From positions 1 through 34,051 of the forward strand of contig CAZRBY010000018.1 in assembly GCA_964598495.1 (NCBI GenBank): DNA of 34,051 nt, given 5' to 3'. Below, one piece after another: positions 22,328-29,900 of the stretch (positions are counted from its first letter, which is position 1; each line of letters starts with the position of its first letter). This DNA comes from Cacconaster sp964598495. Lineage in GTDB: Bacteria > Bacteroidota > Bacteroidia > Bacteroidales > UBA932. The position numbers were made by a program, and so were the translations under genes. The notes beneath the pieces are model-generated. The model worked only from the letters and a program-made list of their open reading frames with translations. It had not been told where the DNA came from and did no database searches.

Positions 22328-23104
22328 CTATCCGCTTATGCGGATTTTTATTCCTGCTTTCTTTAGCGGCTCAGCGGCGAGCTCCATCTCCTCCACTGAA
22401 ACCTTCTCCAGTGTAGAAAGAGGAGGCTTACGGTCAAGAGTATAAAGCATAACTTCGCGCGGATGCAGCGCAATCACCATTTTCTGCCATTTTTCGAGCA
22501 GATCGCTTCTCATGGAATCTATTTTCACACCATTCACCGAGCCACGCAAGAACATAGTCTGCAATATGAAATTTCCCTCAAACCACTCCAAATGTGAAAT
22601 TACTTCTCTGATGTTGTAATTAGGATTTTGAGGACGGTCGAGAAGCTTGACATAATCATTATCTACACCGTCAAGTTTTAGAATGGGATTCTCTATTTTG
22701 CGCAACGCCTCCTTGACTCCGGGGCTGCCCAGCATTGTAGCGTTTGAAAGCACTGATATGACAGCCTCAGGGAAAAGCTCATCCCTAAGGGCAACCGTAA
22801 AATCAATGATTTCCGGAAAATCAGGATGTAGGGTAGGCTCCCCATTACCGGAAAATGTAATGGAATCTACCTTAATATTGTTACTATGGCACTCCGCCAA
22901 TCTGTCTCTGAGGGCTTCTCGCACCTCTTCTACCGTAGGCATTTTGTTATCGGAGCGTCCCTCTGAGTTCCATCCGCACTCGCAGTAAACACAGTCAAAT
23001 GAGCAAATCTTGCCCCTTAAAGGCAAAAGGTTAACCCCTAACGAGCTGCCGAGACGCCTGCTCCTTATCGGACCGAAAACTATATTGTCAAAATATATCG
23101 CCAT
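22328..23104 (-). CDS. Radical SAM protein
   Basis: 258 residues. The radical-SAM [4Fe-4S] motif is CSFDCVYC (Cys34, 38, 41), preceded by GPIRSRRLGSSLGVNLLP (11-28), which marks a defined family of short radical SAM proteins, and followed by SGNGEPTLHP (the SAM-contact strand). There is no extra cluster or B12 domain. The reaction is unknown. It begins nine bases after the amidohydrolase stop, so it is probably third in the DUF4296-amidohydrolase-radical SAM unit. Its TAG stop (22328-22330) lies at the edge of the heptamer repeat. Confidence 0.87.
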   Translation of the reverse strand: MAIYFDNIVFGPIRSRRLGSSLGVNLLPLRGKICSFDCVYCECGWNSEGRSDNKMPTVEEVREALRDRLAECHSNNIKVDSITFSGNGEPTLHPDFPEIIDFTVALRDELFPEAVISVLSNATMLGSPGVKEALRKIENPILKLDGVDNDYVKLLDRPQNPNYNIREVISHLEWFEGNFILQTMFLRGSVNGVKIDSMRSDLLEKWQKMVIALHPREVMLYTLDRKPPLSTLEKVSVEEMELAAEPLKKAGIKIRISG

Positions 23105-23113
23105 AATCCGTTA

Positions 23114-24310
23114 TTATAATATTCTTATGGATCTGCTCTCTTTTGTGAGCGCCATACGTTTATAATCAATATTGTCAATAAGGACTATGCCAGGTCTTTT
23201 ACCTGGTGTAAATGATCCGAATCGCTTTTCCGCACCGACTGCGTATGCGCCGTTTAGACAGCACCATCCGAGTATCTCTTCAAGCCGGATGTGGGGGAAG
23301 TGCTCCCGGATGCAGCGGATCTCCTCTACCATGGAGAGTTGCAGATTGCTCGAAAGACTATCGGTACCGACACATATGGTGAGGTTGTTTGTCCTTAGCA
23401 GGTCGAGTGGGGGCAACATTCTATTTATGAATATGTTGGAGAGAGGGCAGACTACCCAATAGGGGTTTTTGAGGACTCTCAATGCCTCATCAATACTCTC
23501 CTGGTCAGTAACCGTATTATGGACCAGCAAGACCCGCCCCTCTATTGGAGCCTTTACCTCCTTTTGCAGGTTGTCAAGGAAATATTTGAGTGCAGATCCG
23601 CCTGTTACAGGAGGCATCGAGCAGCCGCGCTCCTTATAATCCTCTGCCAGTTCTCCTGTACCGTATCTGATCATATCCTCTTCCTGGTCACTCTCCTGGT
23701 TGTGATAGGAGAGATATCCTGACTTGAGACCCTCTGCAGCCGAAAGGCGGTTGAGCAACGGACTCATCGTATAGGGGGAATGGGGGGTAGGTGCGGCGTC
23801 CAACCCCATTTTTTTAGCCTTTTCTTGTAGTTCTATCGCTCCGTCAAGTATCTGCAGCGCATCTTCAGGTTCAGTTCCGAAGACCTCCAGATAGGTGCGG
23901 GTGTAAATAGGCGAGGAGGCCTTGGATTCGAAGCTCTCGTCGCAATTGCTGATATCGGCCATTACCGAAACACCTGCTTCGTACATCTGCTCCATCTGCT
24001 CCGAAAGTGCTTCTATCCGTTCTTCCCGACTCACTGTCAGGCGAAGTGCATTTATTTGCCGTATGAATCCGTCCATGCCGCTCCCTTGTTGGAAAAGACC
24101 CTTCATGTGGGAGAGTTCGACGTGGCAATGGGAATTGGCAAATCCGGGGATGAGTATCCCTTTAAAATATTCCGCCTTTGCTTTTCTTTTAGAATCAAGC
24201 CTCTCTACTTCACCACAAGAGAGAATTTTTCCCTCATCATCAACTTCCACATATCCATTATGTATAGGCTCCCTATCAATTGGAAAAATATAATCGGCTC
24301 TATATATCAT
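23114..24310 (-). CDS. Amidohydrolase-superfamily protein (deaminase/chlorohydrolase type)
   Basis: 398 residues, metal-dependent TIM-barrel hydrolase. Visible site: HCH (His61, His63) in FANSHCHVELSH, PHSPYT (His177), HNQESDQE (His203, Glu206), VHNT (His264) and GTDSLSSN (Asp317). The pattern fits aromatic or purine deaminases with one metal ion. An aminodeoxyfutalosine-deaminase (MqnX-like) role is conceivable given the UbiA-family gene, but nothing else of the futalosine route is in the window. Its ATG overlaps the DUF4296 gene stop by four bases; the radical SAM gene follows nine bases later. Confidence 0.85.
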   Translation of the reverse strand: MIYRADYIFPIDREPIHNGYVEVDDEGKILSCGEVERLDSKRKAKAEYFKGILIPGFANSHCHVELSHMKGLFQQGSGMDGFIRQINALRLTVSREERIEALSEQMEQMYEAGVSVMADISNCDESFESKASSPIYTRTYLEVFGTEPEDALQILDGAIELQEKAKKMGLDAAPTPHSPYTMSPLLNRLSAAEGLKSGYLSYHNQESDQEEDMIRYGTGELAEDYKERGCSMPPVTGGSALKYFLDNLQKEVKAPIEGRVLLVHNTVTDQESIDEALRVLKNPYWVVCPLSNIFINRMLPPLDLLRTNNLTICVGTDSLSSNLQLSMVEEIRCIREHFPHIRLEEILGWCCLNGAYAVGAEKRFGSFTPGKRPGIVLIDNIDYKRMALTKESRSIRIL

Positions 24311-24912
24311 CTCTTTTTTTGTTGCTTGAATTTCTTATTGAGTTCAAGGAGTTCCTCTTTGGTCAGACGCTTTTCACGGGTTGTGATGCGACGATTTTTT
24401 GTATCGGGCAGTTCTCGAGCCATTGAATCCTTGATTGAAATATCCAGTATTGAGGTATCAAGAGCAGAAGTTTCTTGAGCCAAGGTATCGCTTTCGGGAA
24501 AGGCTAATTGTTCCTCAACGGGTGCACCCTCGTCATAATCTATAGACTCTTCTCTCATAGGCCTATCAGGATCTCCATCTGCTTGCTGCAGATCGGAAAG
24601 ATATTGTTCGCGCTCCTGCAATTTTTTCTCCACTGATTGAATGATCTGGAGAAATTGTTCCGGATCCCTGAGGTAAAAATTGATTGAATTGATAAACTCC
24701 TCCTCGGTATAGCCATATTTGTCAAGCAGAGGGGCATACACCTTCATCGAGTCGCTTTGGACCCTCATTAAAGGATTTCTGTCAACATAGATGTCGAGAA
24801 GAGAGATCTCATAATAAATCTCTATCATCTGCTTTTTGGGAATATCCGCTCTTGGACCACAGGAAATAGCCGTCAGCAGGAGTGTGAGTATGAGTATGCC
24901 TGTACGTTTCAT
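24307..24912 (-). CDS. DUF4296 lipoprotein
   Basis: 201 residues with a lipoprotein signal MKRTGILILTLLLTAISC, lipobox LTAISC and Cys18. The conserved part (about 25-105, IPKKQMIEIYYEISLLDIY...YGYTEEEFINSINFYLRDPE) is characteristic of Bacteroidetes DUF4296. The C-terminal half is Glu/Asp/Lys-rich and low complexity, ending LLELNKKFKQQKKR. Function unknown; expected to be anchored in a membrane facing the periplasm. First gene of the unit with the amidohydrolase and radical SAM genes, divergent from purD. Confidence 0.85.
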   Translation of the reverse strand: MKRTGILILTLLLTAISCGPRADIPKKQMIEIYYEISLLDIYVDRNPLMRVQSDSMKVYAPLLDKYGYTEEEFINSINFYLRDPEQFLQIIQSVEKKLQEREQYLSDLQQADGDPDRPMREESIDYDEGAPVEEQLAFPESDTLAQETSALDTSILDISIKDSMARELPDTKNRRITTREKRLTKEELLELNKKFKQQKKR

Positions 24913-24937
24913 CGCAGAAGTTTTGCAATTTAAACTT

Positions 24938-24945
24938 CAAATATA
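24938..24945 (-). promoter_or_regulatory. Candidate -7 element for the DUF4296 unit
   Basis: Minus strand TATATTTG (24945 to 24938) matches TAnnTTTG, 25 bases before the ATG. A minus-strand TTTG (24972 to 24969) lies 23 bases upstream, slightly far. Confidence 0.45.
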
Positions 24946-24959
24946 GCAATTTTTATACC

Positions 24960-24967
24960 TATCTTTG
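24960..24967 (+). promoter_or_regulatory. Candidate -7 element for purD
   Basis: TATCTTTG matches TAnnTTTG and lies 21 bases before the ATG at 24989. It interlocks with the opposite-facing element at 24938-24945. Confidence 0.45.
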
Positions 24968-24988
24968 TCAAAATTAGTTTCAACCGGT

Positions 24989-26269
24989 ATGAATCTCCTT
25001 GTTTTGGGTTCGGGCGGAAGGGAAAGTGCTTTAGCCTGGAAAATTGCCCGCAGTCCTCTTGCAGATCATCTTTACTGTATGCCGGGTAACCCCGGCACCG
25101 CTTCTTTCGCAACAAATGTGGATTGCAGTCTTTCCGATTTCGAATCCATCGCTCACCATATTTCCGACCTCTCTATCGATATGGTTATAGTGGGGCCTGA
25201 GAATCCTCTTGTCGATGGTATAACTGACTTTCTTCACAAGAGAATGCCATCACTGATGGTTATCGGCCCAGGACGTGAAGGGGCACGGCTTGAAGGCAGT
25301 AAGGATTTTGCCAAGGCTTTTATGGCCAGATACTCCATTCCTACTGCTGCTTACAGGACTTTTGACGCCTCACGGTTTGAAGATGCTTCCGTTTTCCTGG
25401 AGCAGCTCAAGCCTCCTTATGTTATCAAGGCGGATGGTCTTGCTGCCGGTAAGGGAGTAATTATAACACACTCAATAGAAGAGGCTCGTCATGAACTTGT
25501 CTCAATGTTTGGAGGACGTTTCGGTAATGCCGGTGCTAAAGTGGTTATAGAAGAGTATCTCTCCGGTATTGAACTCTCGGTTTTCGTGCTGACCGACGGC
25601 AAGGATTATCTGATGCTTCCTCACGCCAAGGATTACAAACGTATTGGTGAAGGCGATACGGGTCCTAATACCGGCGGCATGGGTTCTGTATCCCCGGTCC
25701 CATTTGCCGATGATCTCTTTATGTCGAAAGTAGAGGAGCGCATAGTAAGGCCTACTATAAGCGGCATTGCGGCTGAGGGTATGAATTACTGCGGTTTCAT
25801 ATTCATAGGTCTGATGAATTGTGATGGTGACCCTTTTGTGATAGAGTACAATGTCCGTATGGGTGACCCGGAGTGTGAGTCAGTCGTAAGACGAATTGAC
25901 AGTGACCTGCTACAGCATTTACAGGCCGCTGCAAAAGGGACTCTCTCTAAGGAGAATATAGAGGTTTCGCCGCTGAGTTCAGTTACAGTTATGGCGGTTT
26001 CCGGAGGCTATCCGGGTAATTATGCCAAGGGATTTCCGATTTCCGGTCTCAAAGCCGACTCCGGAGAGGCTGATACCGTTGTATTTCATGCCGGTACTGC
26101 GGTCTCAGACTCCGAGATAGTGACATCCGGTGGCAGAGTACTCGCAGTCACATCGTTGGCGGAATCTTTGGATGAGGCACGAAAAGCCTCTTACAAAAGG
26201 CTATCTGAGATTTCTTTTGAAGGTATCTTTTACCGCACCGACATAGGTTGCGATTTATTGGATTTCTGA
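24989..26269 (+). CDS. purD: Phosphoribosylamine--glycine ligase
   Basis: Second step of purine synthesis: 5-phosphoribosylamine + glycine + ATP to GAR. 426 residues from ATG 24989, giving MNLLVLGSGGRESALAW; an upstream in-frame ATG at 24965 would overlap the -7 element and adds MSKLVSTG, not family-like. Family blocks are clear: MPGNPGTA, VIVGPENPL, GSKDFAKAFM, YVIKADGLAAGKGV (ATP-grasp), GPNTGGMGS and EYNVRMGDPECE (metal site). The DUF6427-like gene follows 15 bases later; this neighbourhood (DUF4296, purD, DUF6427) recurs in Bacteroidetes. Confidence 0.96.
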   Translation: MNLLVLGSGGRESALAWKIARSPLADHLYCMPGNPGTASFATNVDCSLSDFESIAHHISDLSIDMVIVGPENPLVDGITDFLHKRMPSLMVIGPGREGARLEGSKDFAKAFMARYSIPTAAYRTFDASRFEDASVFLEQLKPPYVIKADGLAAGKGVIITHSIEEARHELVSMFGGRFGNAGAKVVIEEYLSGIELSVFVLTDGKDYLMLPHAKDYKRIGEGDTGPNTGGMGSVSPVPFADDLFMSKVEERIVRPTISGIAAEGMNYCGFIFIGLMNCDGDPFVIEYNVRMGDPECESVVRRIDSDLLQHLQAAAKGTLSKENIEVSPLSSVTVMAVSGGYPGNYAKGFPISGLKADSGEADTVVFHAGTAVSDSEIVTSGGRVLAVTSLAESLDEARKASYKRLSEISFEGIFYRTDIGCDLLDF

Positions 26270-26284
26270 TAGGGGGAAGTTGTC

Positions 26285-27271
26285 GTGAGTACGTCAAAGA
26301 TCAACGGAAGGACGATAGCGCTGCTGATTTTGGCAGTTGTGCTCTATGTGAGTGCCTTTTTTACTGCTCCGGAGCCTATGGATTATGATGCGGTGCTGCC
26401 CTTAGGCACTCCTGAGTGTCTTGCTGCCGTGTTCGGTGCAACTTCTCTATCATATGTCCTGTCGGTTGCCTTTCTGGTACTTATCGCAGTCAGCATATAC
26501 GCCTTTAACCTGATGTTTACAACAGGGATCAACTATTTGCTGCCGGTGTTGTACATTTTCCTTGTGGTATACAATCCGAAGGTGATTTTTTTCTCACCGC
26601 TCCATATCGCAGCATTGCTTCTGCTATGGTCGTTGGCATTCTCTTCCAAATACCGTAACTCTGTCGTTAATTTGAGCGACAACTACCTTCCGTTTTTTCT
26701 GTTGGCCACTGCATCGGTTTTCTTTCCCCCTTTGGTGTGGATTTTTCCTCTTGTCATACTTGTCAATTTTAGGGCTTCCGAGGAGAAGTTCAAGTATGTA
26801 TTTACCTCGTTACTCGGAATGCTCACCCCTCCGGTGATGGCTGGTGCAATATCTTATATAATTGGTGGAAAAATACTTCTGAATGGATTGGTTGTCGCTT
26901 TCTGGGATTCTATGAGCACTTTTGGCGGATATAGTTTTGACTTTTCAACTGTGGAAATTGTGGCCGGTCTTTTTTTGCTCATTTTTTGTTTGATGTCAAC
27001 ATTTTATGTGTTGCGCAATCTCAATCGGTACAAAATTGTTCACTCCAATACCTCCATCCGCATAATCTTTTTTGCGATATTGATTTCGTTGATTTGTGCG
27101 GTTTTTATTAAGAATAACCACGATCCTTATGGTGTTTTGGTATTTGTGCCGGTTTCACTGATTCTTTTTGAGTATCTATCCTCTCCTAAAAATAACAAAG
27201 GAGCCATGATATTTTACATCATGGTCTCCGGTCTTGCAATAATCTCCAGAATTATTGTTTTCGTGCGCTAG
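26285..27271 (+). CDS. Polytopic membrane protein, DUF6427-like
   Basis: 328 residues, GTG start at 26285, with about nine to ten hydrophobic segments (for example near 10-27, 55-75, 85-100, 132-156, 170-190, 225-245, 262-278, 284-299, 308-326). A conserved-looking loop FFPPLVWIFPLVILVNFRASEEK (about 147-168) is cytoplasmic or re-entrant. It matches by position and profile the Bacteroidetes DUF6427 family found after purD; function unknown. Its TAG stop interlocks with the convergent acyltransferase stop in CTAG (27268-27271). Confidence 0.75.
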   Translation: MSTSKINGRTIALLILAVVLYVSAFFTAPEPMDYDAVLPLGTPECLAAVFGATSLSYVLSVAFLVLIAVSIYAFNLMFTTGINYLLPVLYIFLVVYNPKVIFFSPLHIAALLLLWSLAFSSKYRNSVVNLSDNYLPFFLLATASVFFPPLVWIFPLVILVNFRASEEKFKYVFTSLLGMLTPPVMAGAISYIIGGKILLNGLVVAFWDSMSTFGGYSFDFSTVEIVAGLFLLIFCLMSTFYVLRNLNRYKIVHSNTSIRIIFFAILISLICAVFIKNNHDPYGVLVFVPVSLILFEYLSSPKNNKGAMIFYIMVSGLAIISRIIVFVR

Positions 27272-27831
27272 ACTCCCTCCATAAAATCGAAGCATCCATC
27301 GTGAAGGCCTTTGAGGTTCATGGCCTTGTAGATTTTCTGAATTTCACGCAGGTCTGCCATAGCATCCTCAGTAAGTTCAAATCGCTCGCCGCGTCCTATA
27401 ATTTTGCGCCCCCAGTCAAAATATCCAAGATATACCGGAACTCCTGTTGCTTTTGCAATTGTATGAAATCCAAGTTTCCATCTTTTGACCGGCTCACGTG
27501 TACCTTCGGGAGCCAGTGCCAGGTGAAATTTTTCACTGGAATTGAAAATTCCAATCATCTGTTTGGTGACTGCCGCCCCGCTTTTGCGGTCAATGGGGAC
27601 TGAGCCGAGTTTTTTAAGCAGCCAGCCCAGAGGCCAGACAAACATCTCCTTCTTGATCATGCACTTTGCATCGCCTCCGATTGATTGGTAATAGAGGTAT
27701 GAGATTGCAAAATCCCATATGGATGTATGAGGCACACCCAGTATGATGCATTTGTCTTCGGGCACGGGAGTGTCATGGGAGACTTTCCAGCCCAGACTTT
27801 TCAGAAGAAATTTACAGAATTTGCGCCACAT
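27268..27831 (-). CDS. Lysophospholipid-type acyltransferase (PlsC family)
   Basis: 187 residues, shorter than typical PlsC (about 240). Catalytic HX4D is HTSIWD (His35, Asp40) and the second block APEGTRE (107-113) contacts the glycerol phosphate. The lead helix FCKFLLKSLGWKV is weakly hydrophobic. The small-size group with a VPHTSxWDF motif occurs widely in Bacteroidetes and its substrate is uncertain: 1-acyl-glycerol-3-phosphate, or another lipid. The start codon shares one base with the parE stop, so translation is probably coupled. Confidence 0.87.
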   Translation of the reverse strand: MWRKFCKFLLKSLGWKVSHDTPVPEDKCIILGVPHTSIWDFAISYLYYQSIGGDAKCMIKKEMFVWPLGWLLKKLGSVPIDRKSGAAVTKQMIGIFNSSEKFHLALAPEGTREPVKRWKLGFHTIAKATGVPVYLGYFDWGRKIIGRGERFELTEDAMADLREIQKIYKAMNLKGLHDGCFDFMEGV

Positions 27832-29768
27832 TATTGAACTTCCTCACTATTGTTGATGTCGGAACGAAGGTTGTTCCTGATGAATTTCTGTCTTATGGGT
27901 GTGTTGGTGCCCATATAGAACTCGATTATATCATTGATGTTCTCTTCCTTGGCCAGACGTACCGCCTCAAGACGCATTTCCGGCCCGATAAAGCCCTTGA
28001 ACTCTTCGGGAGAAATCTCTCCAAGTCCTTTGAAACGTGTTACTTCGGCTTTTTTGCCGAGTTTGCTGACAGCTTTGTCTCTTTCTGCAGAATTGTAGCA
28101 GTAGATGTTGGTTTTCTTGTCAGTTACCCTGAATAGCGGAGTCTTGAGTATATGGAGGTGTCCCATACGTACGAGGTCGGGATGAAACTTGAGGAAGAAG
28201 GTAAGCAGCAACAGACGAATATGCATTCCGTCAACATCGGCGTCAGTGGCTATTACAACATTGTTGTAGCGCAGGTTTTCAATATCCTCTTCAATATCGA
28301 GCGCTGACTGCAACAAGCAGAGTTCTTCATTTCGGTCTACATAGAGGTCCTTTTTGGAGGCCTTGGCACAATTGAAGGGCTTACCCTTAAGGCTGAATAC
28401 GGCTTGGGTGTTGGCGTCCCTGCTTGATGTGATTGATCCTGATGCTGAGTCTCCCTCTGTGATGAATATTGTGGTTTCCTTTGCCTGAGGATGCATCTCA
28501 CCTTTGGTGGTCTTGTCGTTATAATGTACTCGGCAGTCCCTGAGTTTTTTGTTGTGGATGTTTGCCTTTTTAAGACGCTCCCTGGTCTTTCTGCTCACTT
28601 TGGATATGGCTGTTCGCTCCTGTTCAGAATCCTGTATCTTTTTTAGGATAATCTCCGCAACATCGAGATTTTTGTGGAGATAGTTATCCAGTTCTGTCAT
28701 CAGAAAGTCAGTCATCGTCTTGGATATGGTCGGACCGTGAGTGCCATCTTTTTTATTTTGCCACATATATTTGGAGCCCAGCTGGACCTTAGTCTGTCCC
28801 TCGAACTCCGGTTCCTGTATGCGTACGCTGACCGCACCGATGATTGATTGGCGGATATCCACCGGATTGAAATCCTTTTTGTAATAATCCTTGAGGGTTT
28901 TGGTCAGTGCCTCCTTTAATGCAGAGAGGTGTGTGCCGCCGAGAGTTGTATTCTGTCCGTTGACAAAGGAGTGTATATTCTCTCCGTAATCGTTGCCGTG
29001 GGTAAAAACCACTTCAATATCCCCATTCTTAAGGTGGATAGGGGGGTAGAGAGGCTCTTCGACCATTGAATCATTCAGCAGATCGAGCAGTCCATTATCG
29101 GATTTGTAATCGGTGCCGTTGAAACTGAGTTTAAGACCTACGTTGAGGTAGGAGTAGTTGCGAAGCATCGTGTCGATGTACTCCGGATTATATTCGTAGG
29201 GTTCAAAGAGAGTGTCGTCAGGAATGAAAGTCACCAGAGTGCCGTTTTTCTCGGTGGTTGGTTCGGGCTTGAAGTCCGGAGTGGTCAGGATGCCCTTTTC
29301 ATATTCAAGCGCAAGGGTCTCACCGGAGCGGAAAGATTGTACGGTGAAATGCGAAGATAGAGCATTGACAGCCTTCAAGCCGACACCGTTCATGCCGACG
29401 GATTTCTGGAAAGTCTTGTCATCAAATTTGGCTCCGGTATGTAGTTTGGTCACTGCAGCGTCAAGTTGGTTGACATTCTTGTCCTTTTCGCTAAAGCCGA
29501 AAGGGATGCCGCGTCCGAAGTCTCTTATGTAGATTCTTTTCTCCTCGATTCTCATGTTAATTTGTTTACCGTAGCCCATCGCAAATTCATCAATCGAGTT
29601 GTCAATCACCTCCTTCATCAGCACGTACATTCCGTCGTTGGGCTCGGTACCATCTCCGAGTCGCCCAATGTACATTCCGGGCCTCAGTCTTATGTGTTCA
29701 AGATCTTCAAGAGTGACGATGCTATCATCGTCGTATGCATAATTGTTCAATTTATCCGTTTGTTCCAT
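27831..29768 (-). CDS. parE: DNA topoisomerase IV subunit B
   Basis: ATPase subunit of the type IIA enzyme that unlinks daughter chromosomes. 645 residues. GHKL ATP site EVIDNSIDEFAMG (Glu53, Asn57), RDFGRGIP (82-89), MNGVGLKAVNAL (126-137); transducer domain; TOPRIM domain with TEGDSASGS (437-445) and DADVD (509-513). The sequence YDDDSIVTLEDLEHIRLRPGMYIGRLGD is of ParE rather than GyrB type for Bacteroidetes. parC is not adjacent; the gene downstream is an acyltransferase instead. Divergent from mutA across 132 bases. Confidence 0.93.
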   Translation of the reverse strand: MEQTDKLNNYAYDDDSIVTLEDLEHIRLRPGMYIGRLGDGTEPNDGMYVLMKEVIDNSIDEFAMGYGKQINMRIEEKRIYIRDFGRGIPFGFSEKDKNVNQLDAAVTKLHTGAKFDDKTFQKSVGMNGVGLKAVNALSSHFTVQSFRSGETLALEYEKGILTTPDFKPEPTTEKNGTLVTFIPDDTLFEPYEYNPEYIDTMLRNYSYLNVGLKLSFNGTDYKSDNGLLDLLNDSMVEEPLYPPIHLKNGDIEVVFTHGNDYGENIHSFVNGQNTTLGGTHLSALKEALTKTLKDYYKKDFNPVDIRQSIIGAVSVRIQEPEFEGQTKVQLGSKYMWQNKKDGTHGPTISKTMTDFLMTELDNYLHKNLDVAEIILKKIQDSEQERTAISKVSRKTRERLKKANIHNKKLRDCRVHYNDKTTKGEMHPQAKETTIFITEGDSASGSITSSRDANTQAVFSLKGKPFNCAKASKKDLYVDRNEELCLLQSALDIEEDIENLRYNNVVIATDADVDGMHIRLLLLTFFLKFHPDLVRMGHLHILKTPLFRVTDKKTNIYCYNSAERDKAVSKLGKKAEVTRFKGLGEISPEEFKGFIGPEMRLEAVRLAKEENINDIIEFYMGTNTPIRQKFIRNNLRSDINNSEEVQ

Positions 29769-29799
29769 CGATCGTTCCGTCGTTTTTACAATATGAGCG

Positions 29800-29807
29800 C
29801 AAATATA
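29800..29807 (-). promoter_or_regulatory. Candidate -7 element for parE
   Basis: Minus strand TATATTTG (29807 to 29800) matches TAnnTTTG, 31 bases before the parE ATG. No convincing -33. Confidence 0.4.
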
Positions 29808-29813
29808 GCACTT

Positions 29814-29848
29814 TTTGTGCCTTTATTGAGAAGAAAAGGTTATTTTTG
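29814..29848 (+). promoter_or_regulatory. Candidate promoter of the mutA-mutB operon
   Basis: TTTG (29814-29817), 23 bases, TATTTTTG (29841-29848), matching TAnnTTTG. Spacing is a little longer than 20. An AT-rich leader of about 45 bases follows. Confidence 0.5.
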
Positions 29849-29900
29849 CAGGATATTTAAAGCTAATATCTAAAACAATATAATAAAAACTTTATAATTT

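Noticed and set aside
22330..22349. Hairpin ATCCGC-TTAT-GCGGAT followed by TTTT, terminator-like on the plus strand
   Set aside because: It lies within the last codons of the minus-strand radical SAM gene; no plus-strand gene ends there, and on the minus strand no T-run follows.
22041..22445. Plus-strand open frames in the repeat region (HTSYFILHTSYF-type protein)
   Set aside because: Translation of the heptamer array plus N bases; not a protein.
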